Shown piece after piece: positions 35,581-49,300 of a stretch of 64,000 nt of DNA. Source of the stretch: Climacteris rufus (taxonomy: Eukaryota > Chordata > Aves > Passeriformes > Climacteridae); assembly GCA_013398175.1 (NCBI GenBank), contig VZRZ01004144.1, positions 1 through 64,000 of the forward strand. Reading direction: 5' to 3'. The notes below the pieces were generated by a model that was given only the letters and a program-made list of their open reading frames with translations, was not told the DNA's origin and did no database searches. The stretch's first letter is position 1. Every line of letters begins with the position of its first letter. Made by a program: the position numbers and the translations under genes.

Positions 35581-38500
35581 TCAGTTAATGGCTTGAAAAT
35601 ATTTTTTACAAAGCTATAATTAGGTTAGATTGTACCTTACCCTCTTTTCTTTCCCCCTTCTGTGAATGGAGTCAGTGACCTAAAAGCTTTGTGCCTGACT
35701 CCATCCCTTTGTTTCTATAATTAACACTGTTTACTTAGTATTTTCCTCACTGCTGAGAGGGACAAAAGGTTTTTTTGTTCCCCTTAGATGCAATTTGTAT
35801 GATACCATATTTATTTAGAATTAATGACAATAACCATGTCCATTCTAGGCCCTTATGCAATTAATCAATCTCCCTCAAATTCTGCACGCATTAATGAGCT
35901 CACTTGGGTGGCAGAGAAAACACAAGAGTGAAGTTACCTCATTTCACAGCTCTCCAAAAAATGTGCCCTCATTTTCTCTTTTCCTCTTCCCCCTCTTTCT
36001 GCCTTCTCTTGCTCCTTGTCTATGCAATCTGCTGAACCTGATCGGTGCAGTACAACCTGATCTTTACCTAAGAGCACAGTTGCAAATTCAACCCAGAACA
36101 AGTTTAGAGTGGCTTCTGGAAGTAGAGAACAAGACACTTTTTCAGCTACACCCTACAGCATTTGTTCATCTGGGAACATAGGGGAATGAACTCTTCAAAG
36201 GAAGAAGTTTGGCTGTTTTCTCAGACTCTTTGCTTCTTTAGTGCTCCGACATTGTTTCATCAAAGATCATAAAAGCAATGCACAAGGCAGTTCAGTGGTG
36301 ACTAAGTAGAAGAGCAGCAGGTGAAGTGCAGCATTTTTGTAACAGCTTTTGTGGCTGTGGGAGGTTGCAAAACTTTATTGCCCTTATTGTTGAGGAAAAT
36401 ATCACGGGCTAGGTTTTACACGACAGCACCCAGTTCACCTGAGCAAAAGAAATGGAAAAAAGGTCAGCCAGTGAAATGGAGCTCCACTTTTCACAGAGTT
36501 CGGCGGAGTGCCAGACATCAGTTATCACACCCATGGGAGTGACAGTGAAATGCTCAGGGATTTCAGTAGTGCTCTGCTGAAGCTCTCTTGTTTGTTGGCT
36601 ATTGTGGATCAGATTTACACCAAGTTCTAAACTAGCAAGCCCCAAATTGAATAAAGCTGTGTAACTCTGCATTTCCTTTTTCATGTCAGCAGCTAATTCA
36701 AGTTACTGTTGACCAAAGGTCCTTTCACAGTCACCTGGCAACTTTTACTGAATCACATTAATCATCCTCATAAAGATGTGCAGAGGTGAAAGAGCTTTTC
36801 CCAGTTTCAGACTGAAAGTGTCTTTTGAAAGAATAAATGGAATAATTTTGTGGCATTTAAAATACCACTGTGCCACACTTCAGTCTGCACATCCTTGGGT
36901 GAGTTTAAAATTGCCCTTGCATTAAGCACAGTTAAAGGGTCTCTCCGATGTGCCTGTAACAGCCTGCTGCAATTCACACAAAGGATTGCTTTTTATTTCC
37001 CAACGGGACAAGAGTAGCAATATCAGTTTTGAAACTTTGGGACTGATCCATCACCTTAGTCCTTTACTCAGCATGACCTTTATCATTCCATATCTTATTA
37101 GAGCCAGAGATTAGTGATTTTTCTTTTGAAAAATCAAACTCATCATTTTTAGATGCTGTTTCATATCTGTATATTTATATCATATTCTTCCTTGGCACTT
37201 CAGTACATGGCATGAAGCATTGGGTTTTAGCTCTAACAGTTCTGAGGGGGGATGAACGAAACACTAGTGAAGTGTCAGCATTATTATGGCTTAAAGAAGA
37301 ATATTACAGTGTTTGCAGTCCGTGTATGTCTTCTTGTGATGAAGCTAAGTTCCTCTCTGACAAGAGTACAGTTATTTTCATTTTACAAATAAGCAATTGA
37401 GATATAAATAAGTGTAATAGTTTTACTGAGATGGTAGAAGGAGCTTTCAGAGAGCCAGTTCATCTCTCATAAATCTGATCAAATCAGCTAATGGAGGAAG
37501 ATTTATGCAAGAACAGAGAAAGCAGAAATCACTGGGTGTTTGTGAGTAAACCTCCATAACTGCCTCAGATTGGTGCTTTCAGAATTGTCATTCTTTGCAC
37601 CTGGAATTTGGTTTCTAAGCATTTCCTACAGTGAAGTAGAAAGCATGTGTGTTTATTAATGCTCTTCCTTGGCCAAAACAACTATGTGATAAGAAGTATA
37701 ATTTGTTTTTGATCACCGTAAACACTGTGTGTACATTTTCACGTAGGCAGGGTGGCAGAATTATATTTTGCCTTTCAAAGGGATGGTGTATGGTTAACCA
37801 AAAAGCACACAGAATCAAAGCTCCATAAGTGCTTGTCCCTTACTAATGTGTGACTTTTGATACAATACCGGTGTAAGGGACATGACCGGCTATGGTCACT
37901 GCCTCCTTCACTCCCCGCAGGGCCAAGGGGGCAGTGGCATTGCCCGCCTGGCTCTACAGGCAGGTGCCTACAGAGAAGAAGGTGCAGCCTCTGCGGTCAC
38001 CTCTGTGCCCATGGTGGGGGGCATGCTGGGCCAGAGGACATGCAGGGACTTATTTATAGTGAAGTATGAGCCCATGAGTCAGATTAACCAGTACTGGGTG
38101 GTGCATGTAGCAGTTTGCTTGCAACTGATCATAACCAAACCTAGACAGAAAATAATGGGGTTCATACATCAAATATGACATTTTATGGGTATTCATCACA
38201 GTAATTCTCATAGTATGGGAGGTAATATTGTGATCAAGCAATAAACCTAAATACTGAGAGGGAAAACCTTTTTTTTTTCTTTTTGAAATGATTTTTTTTT
38301 TAGCAAGAACCAAACTTTGTAGTATTTGTTGAACAAAATGCATGAAAGTTTATTAAGCAAAATAAATAGAGGAAAATCAAAATATTTAATCGTACAACTA
38401 CAAAGAGAGGAACAAAACAGCTTGGCAAATTGCATTTGCAGCACAGTAAAATGTGTGCTGTGTCTGCATAAGTAGTAAATCAGCATTTTTATAGCACTAC

Positions 38501-41500
38501 TATGTGAAGTCTCAAACTAGATGTATGTAAATATTACAAAGTCCAGATATGTTTGAATATAAGGATGTAAATACACCAAGCCATAGTCCAAAATTAGGCA
38601 ATCACCTCCTAATAATTATTTGTAAACATCCTGTTAGTCTTAGAACTCTTTATTTGATGTTTCAATACTCTGTCCAGGGATGATACATTGCGTGTAAGGC
38701 TGCATTCAAATAGTCATTAGTTTGGAAGTTTCCGTTGTTAGCAGGATACTGGGAAGATAAATGATGAATTGTGGTTTCCTAATTCCATCTTTTCTTTGCT
38801 CCCCATAGGCCTTGTGCTGTCTCCTCTTGATTTATGCCAGAGTCAGAACTTGCTTTCAGTCTGACTGGTCTAGTCTGAGTACAGGCTTCCTTCTGGGCCT
38901 GCATGAGGGAAATCAGTCCCATTGGGAGCTGCCACACATCTTGTCCCTGGGGTCTGAGAAAACCTTCATCTCCACACCACTGCTTTTCTCTTCCATGGCT
39001 CAGAGACTGGCTATCTCTAGAGGCCTGCTCTGGATATCGTTAAGAGCATTGGGAATGCTGATATTGGGTTAATGGGTCCAGGTGTAGCTATATATTGTCA
39101 AGAGAGCTGTAAATAAATGCTTTGGGAAGATGGCTTCTTTCCCAACTGTGCATAGCAAGCAGTGGCACTTGCTGCCAAGTTATGTGGCTTCATCACGGGC
39201 TCTGTGGTCTTTTGAACTTATACACAAACTTAGGATCCTCTGCATGCGATTTATTGAAGATCTGAGATTTCTTTGATTGCTTTTAAGGAGTTTCTCTTGC
39301 CCCTCCCTGGTAGAAAGCAAGCTGGCAATGCAATCCAGAAACCCAAGGGGGAAAATGTGTGCTTCAGATTTATTATTTTTAATGAAAGGTGCTTTTCAAG
39401 GAGGATTCATGGTTCCTGGGTCCTCTCTCATCAGTTTGAACACTTGTCCTTGTTTGCTGAACCCTTGCTCTGCAGCCACGCTGCTTTGCTTTTTCATTCC
39501 TGTTAACAGTGCTGGGTATTAAGGTGTTTCATCCTATTCACCCAGTTTACAGTCATCTGTGAGTGAAAACACAAAAGAGACCTAAAGAAAGCCTGTGATT
39601 AAAATGGAGAAGAGTATGGAAAGGCAGGTCCAGGATTCAGTCCAAATAGCCAGCTGAACAGCAATCTTTTAATTGCAGATCAGACCCTGAACACAGATGT
39701 GCTGGTCCCGTTCTTTGAGTCTGAACCTTGATAAAGCACTTGGACATGAATGGATCTCTGGGAATAAACAGCAGGTTGCCAGTACAAGGCAGTTGTTCCA
39801 GCACTGCCTGAGCAGTGGAGGAGCTGCTTCTTGCTCAGGGTCTCTGCCAGCACTTCGACAAGAGAGTACAAGGGTGATGAAGAGCCAAAGGAGGGTGGAA
39901 CCTGAAGAGGAACTTGCTCCAATTAGCAGAGGGCATCTCATCAGGCTGAGCTGAGCACTGAGCACACTTGGGGTTAGCTCCAGTCTTGCCTTTCCCCTTG
40001 AACAGTTACATAATAAGTGTTTGGAAAAGTAACTTTGCTTGGCAGAACACGGTGTATGGAAAATGAACTCATTTCTCATGATGATTTAGATGCCACAGAG
40101 ATTATGAAGTTAAGGCTCTTGTTTTAAAGTCTTGCAGGCTTTTAACAGAGATCACAAGGAACATCATGCTTTGGGATTTAACATTTATTCATTCAGTTCA
40201 TCAAGTACTGATATGCACATAGTACTTTGTTGCAGGCATCACAGTGCTGATAGTAGCCTGAGGTTATGAACAAGGCATCTCTAGATGGTACAGAAAAGGT
40301 TGGCCTTGCATAGTTCTAACCCAGTTGTCATATAATTTTTCCTTAGATCTGACTTGCACGTTTTGTACTTTGAACAATTACAAGCAGTGCTTTCGCTCAC
40401 CTCCCCTTCTTCTGTTGATAAAGGGCTTTACCAATTGATTCTCAGAGGAGCAGTGAAATGGGTGATTTTTCTTTCCAGTGAGTTCTAGCCATACCAGGAC
40501 TGTGATAAAATCAGCGGAGCCTGTCTGCTCTGAACACCAGAGTAATCAAAATGAACACACTACTAAATTTTAGCAGAAGCCTTTCAGTTGAAATTATTAA
40601 ACACCTTCCATTTCCTTTGAAAACATTAACACAGCCTGGATCTCATTTTGCAGAGATCACACAGTAATCAGAGCAGGGTTTCAGCTGAGTTAATGTCAGA
40701 ATTTCACTGGCCCCATTCGAGAGTGGGAAAGGAGACATGATAAATACAGTGTAATGCTATCAAAAACAGTATCCATTGATTTCAGTAAGGAATGATATTC
40801 CAGGTGCATGTCCTCCTCTCTTGCACTTTATTTTTTCCCCATTTTGAAAGATGTTATAGCAGGTTTTAAAACCTTTCAAAAATGCTGTTATTTTTTCCAG
40901 AGAGGTGAAAAGTTTAATGTGTAAATTCAAACACAATAATTGGATCTCATGGTAATTCCTGGATGTGGATCTTCTATCAGGAAAGAAGTTGTCCACGTTC
41001 ACAGTCCTGGTGATGAGATGAGAGCTGCAGCTGAGCAGCTGCATACAGAGGTGGCAGAGACCAAAAGGCTCATTGATGCCCTTTGCTTCCACTTCCTGAC
41101 ATGTCCTCTCTCTCCACACCAACAGTATTCTGTGATAGACACTGCACTTCTTCTCAGCCTGTGCATCAGGTCAAACAGGCCACAGTGTCGTGTAATTTTT
41201 CTATTTCCCCTTATCCACAGTCAGATTCAGAAATTAAAATTCCTTGAGCTTATCACAGCACTCCAATAATAGTAATGACACTTCTTTTTTCTCCTGATGG
41301 TGAAAACAGGTGATCTCAGAAATTCTAAGATTTTGTTGCCTTTCCCACAGTGGCATGACAGCCAGATAGATGTCTCATGGTCTGTCCATCACTGCCTCAT
41401 TGCCCCTGTGGTGCTGCTGTATCCACAGTGTTTCTCCTGACTGAAGGAGTTCTGGTCATTGCTGCTGCCATCTAAACTTGACTTTGAAGCCTGGATGCTT

Positions 41501-42430
41501 GGATATCACTGCAAGTTGCATGATGCTGAAAGTGACTTTCCTGTTAACCTCCCAGAGAGGTTTTTATGCTCAGACAGTGAGTAGCAGGTTTGTTAGTGCC
41601 CATCTACTACTTCAGCTCATGGCAAGTTGTCCTTCTGCATCACTCCTCTCCAAGGAGGCAGGGAATGCAGGTCAGGCATAGGGTCACACACAGGGGTGTC
41701 TTAATTTTGTCACAGGTACTTCCTGATGGATAACATGTACAGTGCCTGTGCTTTGACATGCACTGTGACTGTTGCTCATAGAAGCTTTTTCAGCATTTTG
41801 CTGACCTGGAGTAGGAGGATGGAGATGATGTTGGTTTTTCTAGTCAAGACACTGATGATAGTTGATGAGCTGGATGGCATCAGGCTTGTTCTCCATTAAT
41901 GGTCTTTGTAACTGTACAGCACAATGCCAAGATCTGCTGTATGCAATGTGTTTTCATTTGCAGGAGGCTGGTTGGTTTTTTCCTCAGATCTCAGCCCTCT
42001 ATACTCACAGTAACTGTTATCCTAGAAATCTTCATGAAAGGTTATTGCAGTTGTAAGACAATTTGATGAAACAGCACTCTTAATGCAATTATTTATGATA
42101 ACAATGATCACAGAAATGAAGAAAACTCAAGTTGAAAAAAATTATTAAAAAACTGTAAAAGCAATATTGCTCACATTGTTGATTAACAGCACTCAATTGC
42201 TTGCATTGCTCATTACAACTAAATCAATGGCCTTGTTCACCATTGTCTTTTTTCCATTTGTGTAAATGCAATCTATGTTAATGAATATGATATTTGAGCA
42301 CATCCAAAACAGTTTGTCTTAGGGGCTACAAGTAACAGTTTATTTATAACCTCATCGGAATCAGATCAGCATCCAGACCAAGCTTTGTTTCTCTCTCTTT
42401 ATTAAGAGCATGGAATAACTTTCATGCAGT

Positions 42431-42446
42431 TATATATATATATATA
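42431..42446. repeat. (TA)8 microsatellite
   Basis: Eight uninterrupted TA units, followed by TGTTGC. A likely polymorphic simple repeat. Confidence 0.95.
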
Positions 42447-45400
42447 TGTTGCTAGAATAGAAATCATGTCGTGCTGGGAAGCTCATAGCACTGGATTATT
42501 CACTGTGTCACTAATGTTTTCAGTAGTGCTGCAAGCTCACCCTTTAGAAACCAGTCAATGCTTTTACTAAATGGTAACGTCTAATTTTTGAGTGCTTTTA
42601 CAAAATCCACACAGTTGATGAAAGCAGATTAAAGGAGCATGAAATTAGTGGGGCTTGCATCTCTTTATGGTTTGTGAGCTGAACTATTATTGGTCTCCAG
42701 ACCTGATTCAGAATCCCAATAAATGAAGGCCAAAGTTTCTCATATTTAGATTTTCTAAATAGAAGAGCTTTTAAATTACCTTCTTCACACTAGATGAACA
42801 CCAAATCTCTTGTACATTTGTGTATGAAATTACCCTCTGTTCTTCTCTTTAAGCTGTAGCAAGAAAAAGAGCAAAATGTTGAATGAACTAACACTTCGGC
42901 ATGAATTTAAGGGCCAGTGGTGATTACTAGGGCCTAGGGAGAAGTGTTCCCCAGGGCCACATTATTGCCTTGATGTCTAATGATGGGCTGGCACTGACTG
43001 CATTTGGAAATCAAATAATGCATCAGACTGTTAAACTCCCATTGAAATGGTGGTGCCTAATACGTCTGTGGATCAGAGCTTACATTATTATATAAACCCC
43101 AGTCCACAGTTAAAGAAGAAAATGCTTTGTAGAAGCACCTAGAAAAGATCTGGACTTGACTACTGATCCAGATGACTATATTATACAGCTATTTTATTAT
43201 TTATTATGATAATATCCATACTGTGTTAAAATCCTTCTGGCTGAAAAAGAAGACCCAGAGAGTTCAAATTCTTCAAGCAGGAAGGTGAGTAAACAGAGAC
43301 TGATACTGAAAAAAGACTACAGGATGCAAGCAAAACTGTAAAAATTGTTCATGGTCACACCTTAATGTAGTAACTTTGTTCTTTCTGCGTTGCTGATTTT
43401 GTTTTCAAGTATGATTCATGTCAGAAAATGATGTTCAGGAAGGTGTCATGAAAGTTTATTGACTTTATAGGTCTCCTATGAAAGCACTATATGTGTGGAT
43501 TTGTAGTGTTTGTAAGAGCCAGAGAGACAGGATGGACATCAGATGACCAGGAAGGTGCCAGGGATTCAAACACGTGGTGGGGGCAGCAAGGGAAAGGTGT
43601 CACACTGCTGAAGGAGGTGTAATGTTAAAGCAATATTGCACTCCTGAAAAGAGGAAGGCTGGTCAAAACACTGTTTTGAGAATGTTTTTACTGGCAGACA
43701 GTCTTGTGTGTTTACAAGGTGAGAGAGGCTGTAAGATGGCATGGAAAGGAATTGAATCTAAAATAAGGCAGACAACTTCTACAAGCGAGAAATGGCAGGT
43801 GGAGGAAGGTCCCCACCGTGTGATGCAAGACAGCAAGAGCTCAGTGGTGGTTCCTTTTCTCTGGGGGAGTGAGAGGTCTCTGGGATTTATTTAATTCTCT
43901 GGAATATTAGTCTTCTCCTAAAGTTGGTGTCTGAAGAACTGTTTAACAAACTGACAGCTCTTTTTTGCATGGTCTTCATATATAGGGAAGCTTAGCTGAC
44001 ATTTTGGCATGTTAATCTCACTTTATACACATGAATGTAAGTTACACACAGTTGAGCCTCTTCAAATGACTGCTCAGGATGTGAGAAGAGCCACATTAAT
44101 TCCAGCCACGTCTGAAAGGAGGTGCAGTGACAAAAATATTTTGTTTCCAATGAGATTTAAAACTCATGCTGCCAAAATCACTTCAGTGTTTAGATCATCT
44201 GCTTTCATGCCAAAATTAAGGAAAATAAACGTTTCTGATACAATCAGAAGCAGAACGATCTGTGATTCCTAGAAAGCTCTGCTAAGCAAGGTTTCCACAA
44301 ATGTGAGAGGTTATTGCTTAGGAAAAAAAAGGGAAAAAGGAAGAGTATTTTCCAGATGTAAAGTTACACTTACACTTTGACTTTTGGTATTGTTTTCATT
44401 TTTAGAAATGCTTTCAGTAGCTTGATCACAAAAAAACGTGGTTTTACATTTGATGCTCTTAGACATGGATTCTCAGCCACCCCCAGACAGTTTTAGTTTT
44501 TAAATACAAAGGCTTTTATTCTTCTGGCTTGCTCTGGTTAACAGTCGTGTAATTATTTTCTTTTAAGAGAATAAGTACTGCTTCCCCTTCACAGTCTGTA
44601 GAGATACAGAAGTGCAAGCCCTGCTGGCATTGCCACACTAAGATAGTATGTGGCATGGAATTGGATCCCAGGTTTCTCTAATACAAGAGAGATGCTCAGT
44701 GAATTGCAGCTTATGCCCATTCACCTGCTCTTAGCACAGAATGTGTTGTAGCAGCAAGGGATGGCAGGGTTTTCTGCCCCTGAGAAGAGACTCTGTTAAA
44801 GTCGGGTGTTTGCAGTGGGCCTGCACCGCTGTGTAATGTACAGTTAGAGTCACCAAAGTCTGATATAAGTTTGAGTTCTTGCACAAAAAAGCATCTGAAA
44901 GTTTCCATCAAAAACGGAAACCTTTGCATCAAATGCCACCTTTGGGTTAAAAAGGACATTTTTTATTGCAGAAATGTTAAATTTTCAGTGAAATTTTGTT
45001 TCTTATGGTTTCATAAGGTTTCATATGAGTTTTTTTCATCCATCCATCCATCTATTCACCAAGCAAATTAGCTGCATCTATGCTGTCTTTGGTTGCTGTG
45101 TGCAGGTTCAGGTTTGAGCATAGACAGCCAAATATCTGCAGACAGCTGTCAGTGCTGCTTTTAATGGGCAAAGCCTGAGTGTGATCTGTTCCATCTCCCA
45201 GGCCTTTGCAGAGAGCTGGAGGGTGAACCAGCAAAGCAGACAAGCAATCTGCACAGCAGAGAGTTTCACCTGAAGCCTTTTGTGTGCTCCTTTTTTATGT
45301 GCTGGGTTATTACTGAGTTATTGCACTCATACCAAGGTACATAAACGTTGTGGGGTTTGGTTTTTTCCTTCTCCAAATGCACAGCTGCAAAACCTTCCTT

Positions 45401-46365
45401 GCTGAGAGAAAAGACAGTCCTAACAACTGCGTTTTCTTCGACATCTTTTTGTTTCTTTTTGGTGTCTCTAGCTGAAAAATATTTCAGTCATCAAAGGTTT
45501 GATCCAAGCTAAGAGAATAGGCACATCCCTCTGTTTTCAGCGGGAGCTTACATTCATAAACCGTTTTTGATTAATATTAACACCAGGTTTTAGATTCTCA
45601 GTTCAGATGACAGAAGAGACCTTTGAATATACCTTGGCTGCATTGCCTGCATACTTAAACATCTTCACGTGTTTCAAGACTGAGCAAAATCAACCGTGTG
45701 CCTACAGTGGCACTTTTGAGGTGAGGGACTCTGAGAAGGGCCAAGAAGTGACCTCTGAAGACATCTCACAAAAGAGACGGGGCACCATGATATTATGCAA
45801 TATCACAGGGAAAGAAATCAGAATGAATCCTTTTAATCAAGTAAAGATCACAGTATTAGGGCCAGAAGATAGCTTTTTCATCTACAGGAAATGAATTCCC
45901 AGATGGAAAATTCTCAGCAGATACTCACAAACGTACGCTCACTTCCAGCTAGCATAAGAGCAAAGATCAGATTTGCCATTTCACCTGTAAACAATTAAAC
46001 GACTGAGAACTCAAAAACTGTCTACCAGTAACCTTAAAATGTGTCAAAACCTGAAATTTCTGGCAAACTTGATGTGAATCTCAGTCCCATTAAGTTCTCA
46101 CCAGGGCTGCAAGTTTAGTGTTGGCACCAAGAGAAAGTAACTGTTGGCAAATGATGGTACAATGTGCTAAGTGTTAAAAATAACAGTGAAGCTATTGTGC
46201 AGTTTGCTTAGAATGTAATGAATTAACAGAAGATAGATCCTCTAGGATAGGTGCTCAACTCACTGATGGCAGTTGAGACCTTCATGCTTGGCAGAGTTCC
46301 TCTCTGAGAAATTGCCCCAGCTTTCCTGACCTGGATTTATTTTGCCTTTGTTTGATTTAGAATAC

Positions 46366-46384
46366 TTTTTTTTTTTTTTTTTTT
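46366..46384 (-). repeat. T19 tract (A19 on minus strand), possible poly(A) of a retroposed sequence
   Basis: Read on the minus strand, the sequence before the A run contains TTAAATAAAG about 30 bases upstream, then CCTGGCCTCAAT directly before the A run. AATAAA at that distance followed by a long A run is what a processed transcript 3' end looks like. No target-site duplication or parent gene was identified, so this remains a hint. Confidence 0.4.
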
Positions 46385-49300
46385 ATTGAGGCCAGGCTAT
46401 CACAGGCTATTATTTCTTTATTTAATACCCTGCACAAGAAACACATAGCGCAAAAATTTCTAGAAGGCTGGTCAAAATACCTCATTTACCTAATCAGATC
46501 AACACTCAACAAAGGGGCACGAGCCAACGAGCTGTGCATATGCTGTTCTGCAGCTGGTAAGCTGTTGTAATCTGCTACATTAGGGTCAAAGCACAGAGAA
46601 ATCAACCTAAAAACCTCTGTTGATTTTGGTAGATCATATCCTGAGGCTTATTGACACATGCAGTTTTCATACCTGGTAGAAAAGAATGTTGTATATGTTC
46701 ACCATCAAGTGATACCTGATGGTTTAGTCTGCATGAGCAATACTCAAGATCTGAATGGAAGATTATAAAGGCCTTTGGGATTTCTAGTCTTTCCATTCCT
46801 TTTTTTTTTAAAGTACCATTTGTTATCACAATTAAATTCAGCATTTTATTTGTAATGATTTGTCTGACAAGCTATTGAACACATAGGTCACCTCTTGACT
46901 GAGTGAATGGTCTAAAAGTCCAATTAAAAGAAATAGATTGACCAAGATAAATCCAAAGGCACGTGTGGCAAAATAAAAATTGTGCAGAATTTATTTGCCT
47001 TTTTTTTTCTGCCGAAGATTTGTACATCAGCATTAATATCTGAAGATAGGAAAATTGATGCAAACATTATAAAGTATTATGGAATATAAAGTTAATGACC
47101 ATGTTTAAGTTGGCTCACCATGCCTGATTTTCCAGTAGTCCTGTTTGACTTACGTGTGTAGCTCCTTTCGCGACAGATTGTGTTAAGATTATGGTGTCCA
47201 TGTTATTGTGTAAATCATGCTGTGATTATGGTGCTCATAACTTTGGTGTCAATCTTGAAGGTGTATCAAACTTTCTAGACTGTCAGTGGTGTGATCTTTC
47301 TTGTGATTCTAGAGAACTAGGCTAGTGACTCACTGGATCCTTTCCAAACCCATTTTTCTGAGAGAAGCAAATTTCTGAGATGGTGGGAATGGTAATTTGG
47401 GATTTTCTCATTGGATCTGGTATCAGACCATTGCTATTAAATGATTGTAAAGGCCACTGTAAGGGGAGAGGTGCTGACTTTCAGACACAACATCATTAAC
47501 TTGTGGTCATTAGAAAAATCCCATGATACTTTTAGAAAAAGTAGGGTAGTTAACCTTGGTGGCTTGGCCAGACTCCAGCTTTTGTAATTGCATCCTGCCT
47601 AACTAAAATTGCATTGCACTCATTCAATTGAATGGCGTATTCTTCACCTTTTACTCCAAGCTGCTGAGTAGTTCTGTTCAATATTTTCTATATTTCAACC
47701 CAGAAATATCTTAATTCAGCGTTATTTGTTTTGAGTGACAGTTCTTTAAAGTGCTTTGAAATCCTTCTGGCTGAAAGTTGCTGTCAACTGTAAATGTAAA
47801 TTTTCTTTGTTGCCAGCTGTAAAATCATACAGGATTTGACATCAAAAGATCTATGCCTTCCACCATTATGATTTGACTTGAAGAACTCCTGAAAACCCTG
47901 GGCAGAGCATGCATAAACACAGCCCTTGGCTGCAAGGATGCCAGGCAGGGAGTGCCTGGGGTCTTCCAAAGCCAAGCAAGTAACATAATCTACCTATGGA
48001 TCAATAGTGTGCCCTTCAGGGACACTGATACTCTAAGGCAGTCAGGGAATTAGCTACATGGTGTGCAAATACTGTGCTGGTAATGATGGTCTTAGCTTTA
48101 AGAGAGCACGGCCATACTCGAAATTCTGCAAGAGGTTAAAATTCTTCAGCCTGGTACACGACAGGCTTGTCTGAAATGTAACTTTTGTAGGCAGCGTCTG
48201 AAATTAACTTTTGTAAGCAGCCAAGGGAAGCTTTTGCTTGTTTGCACTGAAACCTGTCAGGGGAGTTTGGAGTGGACCGTGGTCTAAATATAGTGCTCAT
48301 TGTTTTCTAAGCAAATCTTACATTTTTTTTGACAAAAGTCTTCCATCCGTGCATCAAAGCAATTACACTTCAAGGGACTTTATCTCTGTAGATAAGGCTA
48401 TGTGATACAGGAATTAGGGAAGGAATAAAGCTGGAATTAGTGCTAAATCCACAGTAATATTCTGCTGTGAGATAGTTCGACCCGCAGTTCTTTTCAAGTT
48501 GCACCGTGTGCACTGCCAGCCCGTTGTATGTGCTTGTAATGAAACATTAAAGGAAGTTTCAGGCACCTGAAGGTGAAAATCACCTGTTTATTGTTCTCCT
48601 GGTAATATCTACTCTCAGAGTCAAAACCTGCCCATGTCCCCAGAAAGCAAGCAGAGAATTCAAGGGTGAACATGAAAGAGGAAAGAAAAAGTCTGCCTAG
48701 GGAGAGGGGTAATAAAGACAAAGCTTTGTGCTTTGCCCAAGTGTAAATTCAGGATTATTTTCACTTCAGATAATTCTCTGTACTTCTTGATTTTTGTTTT
48801 TTGTGGGATGCAGGCAGACTCCACCAGCACAAGGAATTCTGCTCTTGGGATGGCTTTCACTGGCATCTGTGGCTTGATCCAATGCTGACCAAAGGCACCA
48901 CAATGCTCCCTGTGGACTTTGGGGAGTTTGAAAGTAGAAAGCTCAAGTGCTCCAACAGTGTCTTTATTCTGCCAGTCTCTTCAGAAGGGAGATGCTTAAA
49001 GCACTTTTCATCCAAAAAGTCTAAAAGTTTTCAGGCTTTCATGTGCTCAGACTGGAGAAGGTTTTTTTCCCTTTTTCTACTGAGAGCCTATGGCCCCTCT
49101 TCATAGGCTTATAACCTGCTTGGTGCTTGATCTGTCCAAGCAGTGCATCTTTCTGTAGGGATTATGTAGAGTCCAGCTGAGCTGCTGCCTGTGGAAGGGG
49201 GCAGGCATTTTCCAGCCAGTGCTGTCTCCTGTCCTGTGGAGCATTGCCACTCAACAGGCAGTCTTATATTATCTGAGATACAGCTTATAAATGTCATTAG

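Larger units (their letters stand above)
32669..42430 (+). other. TMEFF2 intron 4, third segment
   Basis: Unique non-coding DNA holding the MIR/L2-like segment (33970-34158), a possible second fragment of similar type (35505-35580), a GC-rich patch preceded by an acceptor-like pyrimidine tract (37900-38060) and a motif-rich block at 42060-42300. No recognisable exon, RNA gene or intact mobile element. Confidence 0.7.

Noticed and set aside
37919..37935. CTCF-like CCAAGGGGGCAGTGG
   Set aside because: The core AGGGGGCAG is present but the upstream half of the motif does not align with the CTCF consensus.
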